Assembly (NCBI GenBank): GCA_900539865.1
Contig: UQDS01000001.1
Coordinates: forward strand, 186,001 to 250,000
Length of the DNA stretch: 64,000 bases
Reading direction: 5' to 3'
Source: an uncultured Mollicutes bacterium
Lineage (GTDB): Bacteria > Bacillota_I > Bacilli_A > RFN20 > CAG-288
The stretch's first letter is position 1; each line of letters begins with the position of its first letter. Made by a program: the position numbers and the translations under genes. This document shows positions 17,003-25,810 of this stretch, one piece after another. The notes under the pieces are model-generated. The model did no database searches, was not told where the DNA came from, and saw only the letters and a program-made list of their open reading frames with translations.

Positions 17003-18145
17003 TCAATATGGAATTAAATTGTAATCTTTGTCATACGTTTCGACGACAATGCCGCTGCCTAACAGACGATCGCCTTGATAAAGACATGCAATTTGTCCTT
17101 TTGCGACATAGTCATATCCAGGATAATCAATCCATGCTGTCTTCTTATCTTCCCCCACTTTTAAAGTGACCGGAAGATCTTTTCCACGATAGCGGAATTT
17201 GCAAAAACACGGATACTCTCCCTCAGGAATATCGCTTCCAATCCAATTGAATGTATCCAGCTTGGAGCGGTAAGATTTGCGGAAGGTGTTTCCTTCTTCT
17301 TGAGCGACAAATAAGATATTTTTCTCTAAATCTTTGCCGACAACAAAATACGGGTCCATGGTTCTACCTTTAATTCCGCCGATTGCTAAACCGCGGTGTT
17401 GTCCGACCGTATAATAAAGAATGCCATCGTGCTGTTTGAGAACTTGTCCGTTGGTGATATCGACAATGTCACCAGGCTGTGCAGGAAGATAATTATTGAG
17501 AAATTGTTTGAAATTTCTCTCACCGATAAAGCAGACACCGGTAGAGTCTTTTTTCTTGGAGACAGCCAATCCTTGATCGATGGCGATTTGTCTTACCTCC
17601 GGTTTTGTAAGAGCGCATAATGGGAAGAGACAATGACTGAGTTGTTCAGATGATATTTGACCCAAAAAATAAGATTGATCCTTATTTTTATCAAAAGCTT
17701 TATAGAGGTGAGACTCTCCGCCTTCATCAATACGAAGAGCGTAATGTCCCATCGCAATCAAATCAAAGCCTAACGATTTAGCGTAATCGTAAAAATGTCC
17801 AAACTTGATATATTTGTTACAAAAAACATCTGGGTCAGGCGTGTATCCTCTTTTATAAGTATCTAAAAATTGTGTGAACACTTCTTTCCAATATTCATCG
17901 ATAAAGTCTTTACGAATGATTGGTAAATCTAATTCAAACGCTGTTTCTACTGCATCGTCATAATCAAATTCTTGAGAGCATTTGCTTCCTTCCAATGTCG
18001 GATTACCCAAAATATCATTGTTCGTGATACTATCCCAGTTTCGCATGAAGCAACAAGTGACATCATATCCTTGTTTCTTCAATAAATACGCGCTGACAGC
18101 AGAGTCAACACCTCCAGAGAGGCCTAAAAGTACTTTTTTATTCAT
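17003..18145 (-). CDS. mnmA: tRNA-specific 2-thiouridylase MnmA
   Basis: Puts sulfur on U34 of tRNA-Lys, -Glu and -Gln. The 380-residue chain has the PP-loop ATP motif LSGGVDSAVSAYLLKKQGY at the start, the DPDVFCNKYIKF segment with the first catalytic cysteine, and STGVCFIGERNFKQFL with the second. The C-terminal beta barrel follows. Its start overlaps the dtd stop by 4 bases, so the two tRNA-quality genes form one operon. Confidence 0.95.
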   Translation of the reverse strand: MNKKVLLGLSGGVDSAVSAYLLKKQGYDVTCCFMRNWDSITNNDILGNPTLEGSKCSQEFDYDDAVETAFELDLPIIRKDFIDEYWKEVFTQFLDTYKRGYTPDPDVFCNKYIKFGHFYDYAKSLGFDLIAMGHYALRIDEGGESHLYKAFDKNKDQSYFLGQISSEQLSHCLFPLCALTKPEVRQIAIDQGLAVSKKKDSTGVCFIGERNFKQFLNNYLPAQPGDIVDITNGQVLKQHDGILYYTVGQHRGLAIGGIKGRTMDPYFVVGKDLEKNILFVAQEEGNTFRKSYRSKLDTFNWIGSDIPEGEYPCFCKFRYRGKDLPVTLKVGEDKKTAWIDYPGYDYVAKGQIACLYQGDRLLGSGIVVETYDKDYNLIPY

Positions 18146-18597
18146 AATCCAAACAACTCCTTAGAATCCAACATCAACGTAAAAGGACCATCGTTGATCA
18201 ACGATACTTTCATATCGGCACCAAAGCGTCCAAACTGACAACCGGAAAGTCTTTCTTTCAACTTCAAGCATGTGTAATCATAAAGCTTTTCACTGTCACA
18301 ACCTGGCAAGGCTTTGACAAATGAGGGGCGATTTCCGTGAGTGACATCACCATAAAGTGTGAATTGAGAAACGCAAAGAATATTTCCGCCCGTCTGAGCT
18401 AAATTAAGATTTGTCTTTCCGTTTTCATCTTCAAAAATACGCAAGTTAAAAAGTTTCTCAATCATTCGGTCTATGACCTTTTCATCATCCCCTGTGGTAA
18501 ATCCCACAAAGATGACTTCTCCCTTTTGAATAGAGGAGATAACTTCACCATCGATAGTAACACTAGCCTGAAGGCATTCTTGAATCAATATTTTCAT
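18142..18597 (-). CDS. dtd: D-aminoacyl-tRNA deacylase
   Basis: A 151-residue homodimeric enzyme that hydrolyses D-amino acids, and glycine mischarged on tRNA-Ala, from tRNA. The two cross-dimer motifs are present: SQFTLYGD in the middle and NDGPFTLML near the end (NxGPxT). Length is normal. It is the first gene of the dtd-mnmA operon and is divergent from rarA. Confidence 0.95.
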   Translation of the reverse strand: MKILIQECLQASVTIDGEVISSIQKGEVIFVGFTTGDDEKVIDRMIEKLFNLRIFEDENGKTNLNLAQTGGNILCVSQFTLYGDVTHGNRPSFVKALPGCDSEKLYDYTCLKLKERLSGCQFGRFGADMKVSLINDGPFTLMLDSKELFGL

Positions 18598-18685
18598 AAA
18601 TCTATGTTATATTATATACTTAAATATTATAAAATAATATGTAATCAAATAAATGGTATTACAGTTGATTTTTTTAAGATAGTAT

Positions 18686-19951
18686 ATGATCGATAAACCC
18701 TTAGCATATCGCATGCGTCCGAAGACACTGAACGAAGTCATCGGACAAGATAAAATCAAGTCGTTCCTTGGAAAGCTCATTGAGAATGATTCTCTCTTGA
18801 GCATGATTTTTTATGGTGCACCCGGCACGGGAAAAACGACGCTCGCAAAAGCCTTTTGTAACACTTGCAATTGCTATAGTCTCTCTTTAAACGCTGTCAT
18901 TGATAACAAAGCAAGAATGGAAGCCGCTTTTGAAGAAGCGATTCGCTTCCAACCAAGCGTAGTAATCATCGATGAAATTCACCGCATGGATAAAGGGAAA
19001 CAAGATATCTTGCTTCCTCATTTAGAAAACGGGGATTTTTATCTCATCGGTTGTACCACAGCAAACCCGCTTATTTCTTTAAACCCAGCTATCCGTTCTC
19101 GCACTCGTCTTTTAGAGACACAACGCCTGACTCCAGAAGAAATTTACACGGGTTTATCGCGAGCAATCCATAGTGAAAACGGTTTAGATAACAAGCGTGA
19201 TTTTGAGAAAGAAGGATTAATTTATTTATCTAAAATTTCCGGTGGTGACTTACGTTTTGCTTATAACCAACTTGAAGCAATCGCGATGAGCTTTTCCGCT
19301 TCTCACACAATTTCTCTTGCGGATGTCCAAGAGATTTCTAATGCGCCTAACTACTTAGCGGATAAAGACGAAGATGAGCATTACAACACCCTTTCCGCTT
19401 TCCAAAAATCAATCCGTGGCAGCGATATTGACGCTTCCTTATATTACCTTGCCAAGTTGATTAAGAGTCAAGATTTAGAAGGTATTGCCAGACGCTTAAA
19501 AATCATCGCATATGAAGATATCGGCTTTGGAAATCCACAGGCTGTAGACCGCGTTTTTAACGCGATAGAAACAGCAAGAGAAGTCGGTTTTCCGGAAGCG
19601 ATGATTCCCTTAGGCTTTGCTGTTATCGACTTAGCATCCAGTCCAAAATCACGATCTGCTGCGGATGCTATTGAAGCTGCGTGCGCTACGGTAGATGAAA
19701 GTCCCACGCAGGTTAGAGATTACTTAAAATTTAAAAGAGTCACCAAAGATACCATTTATAACTACCCTTATGATGATCCTAATGTCTGGCCACTTTTAAA
19801 ATACATGCCAGAAGGATTAGAAGATATCACTTTCTTCCATCCTAATCTGAATACCAAATATGAAAAAGCAATGGCAGAATATAGAAAACTTCACGAAAAG
19901 GAAAGAACCTCTGATATGAAAGAAGCCAAAAGGAGGGCTCATCTCATATGA
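18686..19951 (+). CDS. rarA: Replication-associated recombination protein A, AAA+ ATPase
   Basis: A 421-residue AAA+ ATPase of the RarA/MgsA family, acting at stalled replication forks. Walker A GAPGTGKTTLAKAF and Walker B VVIIDEIHRMDKG are present, sensor 1 lies in IGCTTANPLISLN, and the C-terminal tetramerisation part includes DIDASLYYLAKLI and EDIGFGNPQAVDRVF. No strong ribosome binding site is visible (AAGATAG). Its stop overlaps the next gene by 4 bases. Confidence 0.94.
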   Translation: MIDKPLAYRMRPKTLNEVIGQDKIKSFLGKLIENDSLLSMIFYGAPGTGKTTLAKAFCNTCNCYSLSLNAVIDNKARMEAAFEEAIRFQPSVVIIDEIHRMDKGKQDILLPHLENGDFYLIGCTTANPLISLNPAIRSRTRLLETQRLTPEEIYTGLSRAIHSENGLDNKRDFEKEGLIYLSKISGGDLRFAYNQLEAIAMSFSASHTISLADVQEISNAPNYLADKDEDEHYNTLSAFQKSIRGSDIDASLYYLAKLIKSQDLEGIARRLKIIAYEDIGFGNPQAVDRVFNAIETAREVGFPEAMIPLGFAVIDLASSPKSRSAADAIEAACATVDESPTQVRDYLKFKRVTKDTIYNYPYDDPNVWPLLKYMPEGLEDITFFHPNLNTKYEKAMAEYRKLHEKERTSDMKEAKRRAHLI

Positions 19952-20253
19952 AAAAAGATCGAAATTTATATAACTACGTCTGGATCATCGCTCTCTTAGC
20001 CCTGGCGCTTGCGGTCACTGCAATCAGTCTTTTTCTCACGCAAAAAGATTCTAATTCCATCATCGATATCATCCTCTTTGTCGGCGCGCTTCTTTTGACT
20101 ATCTTCGATATCACTCTCGTCAGCGTAGCTAAGAGAAGAGAACATCAAAAAGACGAAGAGAAAAAAGACGAAGCTAACAAAGAAGAGAATGTAGAAAAAG
20201 AGATAGAAACAAACAAGGAGGAAAAAGGTGAAAATGACAGTGAAAGAAAATAA
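19948..20253 (+). CDS. Small two-helix membrane protein with a charged tail
   Basis: 101 residues: two membrane helices (residues 10-29 and 37-58) followed by a tail made almost only of Glu, Lys, Asp and Asn. The gene starts on the ATGA overlap with rarA, behind an AGGAGG site in the rarA end, and its own end overlaps the HAD gene. No family is recognised. The tail is probably disordered and cytoplasmic. Confidence 0.65.
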   Translation: MKKDRNLYNYVWIIALLALALAVTAISLFLTQKDSNSIIDIILFVGALLLTIFDITLVSVAKRREHQKDEEKKDEANKEENVEKEIETNKEEKGENDSERK

Positions 20254-21046
20254 AATCAAAGCGGTATTTTCTGATATTGATAGCACCCTTTATTCACACG
20301 TAAAGAAAACAGTTCCTCTTTCGGCGATCCACGCGATTGAAGACATGCAAGAGCGCGGCATACTTTTCTTTCTCTGCAGCGGTAGAAATTATTATCTCAT
20401 CCGCAAATCGGGTGTTTTAGAACATATTAATCCCGATGGAATTGTCACGATGAACGGTGCGCAAGCTATCGTCGGTAACGATTCAATCTTCCTTCATCCC
20501 ATCCCGGAAGAAGTTGTAGATGCGCTTGTAAAATTTGCCAAACGACTTCGCTTTGGTCTAACGTTAATTGAAGAGAAAGAAGGACACATCAACATGATTG
20601 ATGAACGTGTCATCTCAGCTCATGAAAAATACAACACGCGTTTTCCACAGCCGCGCACCTTCCCGGATCACTATGACCGTGTTGTATATCAAGCTATCGC
20701 CTACTGCGATGATTTTGACGAAAGTCTCTTCTTACCGCACCTTACGAAGTGTAAAACGGCTCGTTGGGATGAATATGCTGTCTACATCATGCCGGAAGAT
20801 TGTGATAAGTCACGCGGTGCAGAAGCGACCATGCATCACTTTGGTTACGACATGAGTCAATGTCTTTGCATTGGAGACGATCACAATGACATCGAAATGA
20901 TTTCTAACGCAGGCATTGGTGTCGCTATGGGAAATGCCCAAAATGCAGTGAAACGCGTCGCGGATTATGTCACTGACGACATCGATGACGACGGATTTGC
21001 AAAAGCCATGCTGCACTTTGGTTTAATTGATCAAATCAAAAGATAA
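20228..21046 (+). CDS. HAD superfamily hydrolase, Cof type
   Basis: A 272-residue cytosolic phosphatase. Motif I is FSDIDSTLYSH with the nucleophile Asp, motif II CSGRN, motif III a lysine in the C-terminal core, and motif IV GDDHNDIEMISNAGIGVAMGNA. The type IIB cap lies between. Such enzymes dephosphorylate sugar phosphates or cofactors such as FMN; the substrate here is unknown. The start may be GTG at 20228 or ATG at 20234; AAGGAGG lies just upstream. It is the third gene of the rarA operon and is followed by a terminator. Confidence 0.88.
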   Translation: MKMTVKENKIKAVFSDIDSTLYSHVKKTVPLSAIHAIEDMQERGILFFLCSGRNYYLIRKSGVLEHINPDGIVTMNGAQAIVGNDSIFLHPIPEEVVDALVKFAKRLRFGLTLIEEKEGHINMIDERVISAHEKYNTRFPQPRTFPDHYDRVVYQAIAYCDDFDESLFLPHLTKCKTARWDEYAVYIMPEDCDKSRGAEATMHHFGYDMSQCLCIGDDHNDIEMISNAGIGVAMGNAQNAVKRVADYVTDDIDDDGFAKAMLHFGLIDQIKR

Positions 21047-21050
21047 AAAG

Positions 21051-21097
21051 AAAATCTGGTAATTGACTTGTACCACAAGTAACTACCAGATTTTTTG
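21051..21097 (+). terminator. Terminator after the rarA operon
   Basis: AAAATCTGGTA pairs with TACCAGATTTT, with an inner ACTTGT/ACAAGT stem, followed by a T-run. Confidence 0.85.
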
Positions 21098-21206
21098 TTT
21101 CGATCAATAAAGTCTTATCTTCGTAAGAAAGAGCAAATCAAATAGATTTTTTAAAGTACTAATCTTGGAAAAATTAAAACGATTTGTAAAGCTGAGAAAA
21201 AATCGT

Positions 21207-21668
21207 TTAGAGCTCTTTTGCCCAAATGACAACCCAACGATTGTTCAATTCACCATGGCAATTATCGTAGACATGGATGTGCATTTCATATTCTTTATTG
21301 GTATCGCCAGTGAAGGTGAGTTTGGAATGTTCATTGTTGTAGCAGAAAGTTCTGTGCTCTGCAGGGTTATAGCAAACTAAGGCATCTTCTACCGTGAAGA
21401 TTTCATTTGCATCACCTTCTAGAGTCCAACCGCAGTTGTAGCCAACAGAAGGGATTGTAACTTTAAGTGTTTTACCGGTGACAAGAGTAAGAGTTCCTCT
21501 GTGAAGGGCGCCTTTATAGACATACATCTTCTCTCCGTTTTCATCAATAACTTCGTTTAAAAGGTGAACATCACCAAAGCTTTTTTCGTCGAGATATAAG
21601 CCCTCTTTCACATTGCGGAAATCAACTTTGTTGACAGCGGGTCTGTTTCTTCTATTGTGTTTTGCCAT
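21207..21668 (-). CDS. Conserved-looking protein of unknown function
   Basis: 153 residues with a basic start (MAKHNRRNRPAVNK) followed by what looks like an all-beta domain rich in aromatic, His and Asn residues (VGYNCGWTLEG, EMHIHVYDNCHGELNNRW). Three cysteines (in YNCGW, FCYNN, NCHGE) with several histidines could bind metal. No signal peptide or membrane helix is present. It has a good GGAGAATTAATT site and stands alone, convergent with the HAD gene. No family recognised. Confidence 0.7.
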   Translation of the reverse strand: MAKHNRRNRPAVNKVDFRNVKEGLYLDEKSFGDVHLLNEVIDENGEKMYVYKGALHRGTLTLVTGKTLKVTIPSVGYNCGWTLEGDANEIFTVEDALVCYNPAEHRTFCYNNEHSKLTFTGDTNKEYEMHIHVYDNCHGELNNRWVVIWAKEL

Positions 21669-21872
21669 AATAATTAATTCTCCTTTTATGGAGGATGATA
21701 CTTTATCCTCTTATATTATTATATATGCTTAATCCACTTTGTGATTATCTTTTTTATGAAATTGCTTTCAAAAGCGATTTTATTACATTTTTTGATTACA
21801 AAAACGCGAAAAAGATAGTTTTTTCTAGTAAAGAATTGAGAAAAAGCATAAAATAAATTCGGAGGATTTTTT

Positions 21873-22793
21873 ATGAAAAAGAAATATTTTGATATCCCCT
21901 TGTATGTGATGTTGATTCCCTTTGCTGTTTATCTAATCGGTATTATCTTCGGATCATTCTTCGACTGGAATATCTCTGTTGCTATCGCGGATGTTGATTC
22001 CCCCTTTGGTAATACCATGGAAACAGTTGGCTATATGATCTGTTACGCAATCATTCCAATCGGCGGCATTTTAACTTGTCTGGGTCTCATCAAAAGAAAA
22101 AACAATTGGATTAAGGCTCTTGGCGTTTTTATCTACGCGCTTTCTCTTGGCATCATGATTTACATGTTAGGAAACGCTTTGTCGCCCGATGAACACGGTT
22201 ATGGTGTGACGATGGCTCCCGCCCTTGCCTACACTGTCGCTGCCGCTCTCGGTATCCTTGCTTCTCTTTTGTTTTACTTCATTGTCGATCGTAACAACCA
22301 GGGAATGCTTCTTCGTCTGGGATTGATCATTTTAGCGGCGATCATCTTGGAAGTTCTTTTTATCAATGTGACAAAATATCTCAACTGCCGTCCTCGTTTC
22401 CGCTACTTGACCTCTGATTACAATACTACCGGAGAAGTCTTCCGTCAGTGGTGGGATTTTAAACCATTCCAGTTCAATGATGATTTCCACAAATCTTGGC
22501 CGAGCGGTCACACCGCTTTCTCTGGTCATTTAATGCTTCTTAGCTTTGTCACTCCTCTTTATATTCGTCACAACAAAGCCACAGCTCCTATTCTCTTCGC
22601 ACTCGCCTTCTGCTTTAACATCACTGTAGGTATTTCTCGCATTCTTTGTGGAGCTCACTTCCTCTCCGACATCTCTTTCGGCGGTCTTTTCTCTTGGACA
22701 ATCACTGTTATTCTCATTTTGATCGGCAACCGTTTTTTCCACCCGGAAAACAAGAAAGTAAATGCACTCACCAATGAATTGGAAACTTGTTGA
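21873..22793 (+). CDS. PAP2-family membrane phosphatase
   Basis: A 306-residue integral membrane protein with about eight helices. The phosphatase signature is complete: KYLNCRPRFRYL (motif 1), SWPSGHTAFSGH (motif 2) and SRILCGAHFLSDISFGG (motif 3). Such enzymes remove phosphate from phosphatidic acid, undecaprenyl diphosphate or phosphatidylglycerol phosphate at the outer face of the membrane. An unusually long loop lies between motifs 1 and 2 (VFRQWWDFKPFQFNDDFHK). The ribosome binding site is GGAGG. It overlaps the NUDIX gene by 32 bases if the first start there is used. Confidence 0.88.
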   Translation: MKKKYFDIPLYVMLIPFAVYLIGIIFGSFFDWNISVAIADVDSPFGNTMETVGYMICYAIIPIGGILTCLGLIKRKNNWIKALGVFIYALSLGIMIYMLGNALSPDEHGYGVTMAPALAYTVAAALGILASLLFYFIVDRNNQGMLLRLGLIILAAIILEVLFINVTKYLNCRPRFRYLTSDYNTTGEVFRQWWDFKPFQFNDDFHKSWPSGHTAFSGHLMLLSFVTPLYIRHNKATAPILFALAFCFNITVGISRILCGAHFLSDISFGGLFSWTITVILILIGNRFFHPENKKVNALTNELETC

Positions 22794-23403
22794 TGTCATC
22801 CAAGAGACATTTCATCCTTTTTTGAATTATTTTGATTTAGTTTATGAAGTGGAAAAAGAAGGAACTGTCTCTATTTATCACTACTACATGGTCAGCCGAA
22901 AAACGAGAGAAGAGATTTTAAACCGAATCCATCGATACTCTAAAATTGATGGTGTCATCTTACCTCTTTATTATCAAGATCCTGACACAAAGGAAATCTC
23001 ACTTCTCCTCACAAGGCAATTCCGCCCTGCTATCGGAGACTATATGACAGCGATGATCGCGGGTTTGAAAGATGAAAAAGACAACGATTTATTTGACACT
23101 TGCCAAAGAGAAGCGTTAGAAGAGTGCGGTGCTCTGGTAACCGACATGGAAATCCTTATTCCCCCTTCTCCAAGCGCTGTTTGTTTAAGCGATGAAATCA
23201 ACGCTGTCGTGTTAGGTCGCATTGTGTTCTTTCAACAAAAACAGTTAGAAGAGTTTGAAGATATTCGCACCTCTCTTTATCCTCTTTCAAAGGTAAAGGA
23301 TATGTTAAAGGATCCACAATATGTCTTTCCTTTAATTACCCGCTTAATTTTATTGTCGTTGCTGTTGCGGTTTGAGTCATGCAATCAAGATAAAAAGGAG
23401 TGA
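22762..23403 (+). CDS. NUDIX hydrolase, ADP-ribose pyrophosphatase-like
   Basis: A 213-residue protein whose Nudix box is GLKDEKDNDLFDTCQREALE followed by ECGAL. The catalytic REXXEE is intact, but the upstream Glu of GX5E is absent and the spacing is one residue longer. The N-terminal beta region and LLTRQFRPAIGDYM suit the ADP-sugar group. The first ATG lies inside the PAP2 gene; an ATG four codons later (22774) is also possible. It sits in a tight run with PAP2 and the M29 peptidase (3-base gap). Confidence 0.8.
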   Translation: MHSPMNWKLVDVIQETFHPFLNYFDLVYEVEKEGTVSIYHYYMVSRKTREEILNRIHRYSKIDGVILPLYYQDPDTKEISLLLTRQFRPAIGDYMTAMIAGLKDEKDNDLFDTCQREALEECGALVTDMEILIPPSPSAVCLSDEINAVVLGRIVFFQQKQLEEFEDIRTSLYPLSKVKDMLKDPQYVFPLITRLILLSLLLRFESCNQDKKE

Positions 23404-23406
23404 ATC

Positions 23407-24633
23407 ATGAATAAAGAATTACTGAGAAAATACGCTCAATTAATTGTCAAAACCGGTGCGAATATCAAAGAGGGACAATGCGTTGTCATCCGCACAAATG
23501 TCGCCTTAGAAGACTTTGCAGCGCTTGTTTCTGAAGAATGTTATAAAGCCGGTGCCAAAAGAGTATTTGTTCATTGGCAATCTGCTAAAATGGATAAAGT
23601 TGACTATAATTACGCCCAACTTGATAACCTCTGTTGGGTTCCTTCTTTTGAAGAGGAATGTCACAAATTCATGAGAGATGAACTGCCCGTTTTAATGTGG
23701 TTAGACGGCGATGATCCCGATGGTCTTAAAGGTGTAGATGCCACAATTGTAAGCAGAGTAAAATCAGAAAAATTCAAAGTTGTCGGCAAATATCGTGAAG
23801 AACGTGGAAACAAAGCTCAATGGGTAATCGCTGGATATCCGACCAAAGAGTGGGCTAAAAAAGTTTTCCCGGAACTCAACGAAGATCAGGCGATGAATCG
23901 CCTTTTAGAAGCGATTCTACTTACGGCGCGTGCCGCGGATGGAAATGGTATAGAAAACTGGAAAGAACATGAAATTCAGTTGAAGAAAAGATGTGCTTAT
24001 CTCAACTCTTTACACCTTTCTTCCTTGCGTTATAAATCAAAGACCGGAACCGATTTCACTGTCGGGCTTATTCCCGGTGTCATCTTCCAAGCAGGCGGTG
24101 AAAAAACGGAAGATGGAACATTCTTTCAACCAAACATCCCTTCCGAAGAGTGCTTCACCACACCGATGAAGGGAGTGGCTGAAGGTGTTGTTGTCGCTTC
24201 AAAACCTTTGGTTTATCAAGGACAAGTAATTGAGAATTTCAGCATTCGCTTTCATCAAGGAAAAGCAGTGGAAGTGCACGCAGAAAAAGGCGAAGATGTG
24301 TTAAAGAGCATCCTGACCTTAGATGAAGGCGCTAGCTATCTTGGCGAAGTTGCCCTTGTTCCCTTTGACTCCCCCATCAACAATACTGGCTTGCTCTTTT
24401 TTAACACCCTCTACGATGAAAATGCAGCTTGTCATTTAGCTTTAGGTCGCGGTTTTGAAGAGCTTTATCCTGACTATCAAAAGTATACTTTAGATGAGCT
24501 TCAAGACAAAGGGATCAACTCTTCCTTGAGTCATGTCGACTTTATGATTGGAGATAGTTATTTAAATATCGTTGGCATCAAAGATAACGGCGATGAAGTT
24601 CAAATCTTCAAAGATGGCAATTGGGCGTTTTAA
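23407..24633 (+). CDS. M29-family metallo-aminopeptidase
   Basis: A 408-residue cytosolic aminopeptidase of the AmpS/PepS/thermophilic T type. Metal and catalytic residues appear in EGASYLGEVALVPFDSP, LYDENAACHLALGRG and SHVDFMIGD. Length is normal. AAAAAGGAG lies before the ATG, 3 bases after the NUDIX stop. It trims peptides from the N-terminus with broad specificity and a preference for some acidic or aromatic residues in relatives. A shared terminator follows. Confidence 0.92.
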   Translation: MNKELLRKYAQLIVKTGANIKEGQCVVIRTNVALEDFAALVSEECYKAGAKRVFVHWQSAKMDKVDYNYAQLDNLCWVPSFEEECHKFMRDELPVLMWLDGDDPDGLKGVDATIVSRVKSEKFKVVGKYREERGNKAQWVIAGYPTKEWAKKVFPELNEDQAMNRLLEAILLTARAADGNGIENWKEHEIQLKKRCAYLNSLHLSSLRYKSKTGTDFTVGLIPGVIFQAGGEKTEDGTFFQPNIPSEECFTTPMKGVAEGVVVASKPLVYQGQVIENFSIRFHQGKAVEVHAEKGEDVLKSILTLDEGASYLGEVALVPFDSPINNTGLLFFNTLYDENAACHLALGRGFEELYPDYQKYTLDELQDKGINSSLSHVDFMIGDSYLNIVGIKDNGDEVQIFKDGNWAF

Positions 24634-24639
24634 AACACA

Positions 24640-24674
24640 AAAAAGGACACGTCAATTCACACGTGTCCTTTTTC
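24640..24674. terminator. Bidirectional terminator between convergent genes
   Basis: AAAAGGACACGT pairs with ACGTGTCCTTTTT across an 8-base loop, with A- and T-runs serving both strands. Confidence 0.85.
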
Positions 24675-24676
24675 AA

Positions 24677-25559
24677 TTACTTCACTTCAATCAATTCGTA
24701 CTCGCGTGTACCAAAGCCAAGTTTATCCGCAGCTTCTAAAGTGTGGATGCCATGGCGCGTGTTGACACGTTCTAAGAAATGTTCCTTGCCGGGATCATCG
24801 CTTTGTTTTACAAGATCCACGCAGGCTTGATCTATGGCAATAGGATCATCGCTGACGAGAATACCAATATCTTTGATACAAGGATCTTCTGCAACAGCGC
24901 AACAGTCGCAATCCACTGACATATTCTTCATGATATTGATATAAACGATGTTGCCTTTAAAGTAATCGACTACAGAAGAAGCTGCTTCTGCCATCGCCTC
25001 CAAGAATTCATCTTGCGGAGCTGTCATTTCCCAAACTTCTTCTTGTTTAAGTGTCTTGCCACCAGAGTGAATATAGCACTTTCCTGCAGAAGAAGCGACA
25101 CCGATAGAAAGCTGCTTGATTGCACCGCCAAAACCACCCATCGGGTGTCCTTTAAAATGGGAAAGAACTAACATCGAATCATAATTTTCAATGCCTTTGC
25201 CGACATAATTTTTCTTGATGACTTTTCCGTTTGGAATTTCTAAGACCTTATCCGGTCCTTCTCCATCGAGAATATCGACAGGGAAGTACTGACTCCATCC
25301 GTGCTCTTTTAAGCACTCAATATGTCTTTCGGTAGTGTTTCTTGCTCCGTCATAAGCGGTATTGCATTCGACAACTTGGCCGCCGACATAATCGATGACC
25401 TCTTTTAAATATTCCGGTCGGAGGGAGTTTTGATTTCCTTTTTCGCCGGGGTGAAGTTTAATGGCAACTTTTTCCTTTCAGTCTTCCATCAAACAACTTA
25501 TACATCTTTAAAATCGCTTCGGATGATAAATCTCTCGTAAAGTAAACTTTTGCTGTCAT
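24677..25559 (-). pseudogene. DUF362 family protein, frameshifted
   Basis: Starting at the ATG at 25559 (GGAGAAATATT before it), the frame reads MTAKVYFTRDLSSEAILKMY to LKGKSC and then stops. Removing one A from the A5 run (25469-25473) restores KVAIKLHPGEKGNQNSLRPE and continues to the natural end at 24677. The rest is typical DUF362: SHFKGHPMGGFGGAIKQLSI, VDCDCCAVAEDPCI (cysteine-rich) and SDDPIAIDQACVDLV. These proteins are ferredoxin-linked and poorly characterised. If the shift is real the gene is off; if it is a sequencing error the product is about 293 residues. Confidence 0.8.
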
Positions 25560-25764
25560 AATATTTCTCCTTTGCTTGTATTTTACAATTATCTCGCCCG
25601 TTTGAAAAGAAAACAATTGATTTCTTAAATCAAATTAAATGTTCTTTCTATCTCCCTGTTTTCTTTTTTGATACTAACGGGAAAAATCGCCTTTTTTTGA
25701 TAATAAAAACCCTTTCATAACAATACATCTATCACAAATCCTTTGGTTTTGATAAAATCAATAA

Positions 25765-25784
25765 GTAATGACCGTTCTCATTAC
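25765..25784 (+). promoter_or_regulatory. Hairpin in the purA leader
   Basis: GTAATGA-CCGTTC-TCATTAC, a perfect 7-bp stem about 10 bases upstream of the CCGGAGGA ribosome binding site of purA. It could be an operator or an RNA element. It does not resemble the purine riboswitch or the PurR box. Confidence 0.35.
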
Positions 25785-25810
25785 AAAATACAAACCGGAG
25801 GATTTTTTTC

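Noticed and set aside
25765..25784. Purine riboswitch before purA
   Set aside because: The leader is too short and lacks the conserved three-way-junction bases; only a simple hairpin is present.
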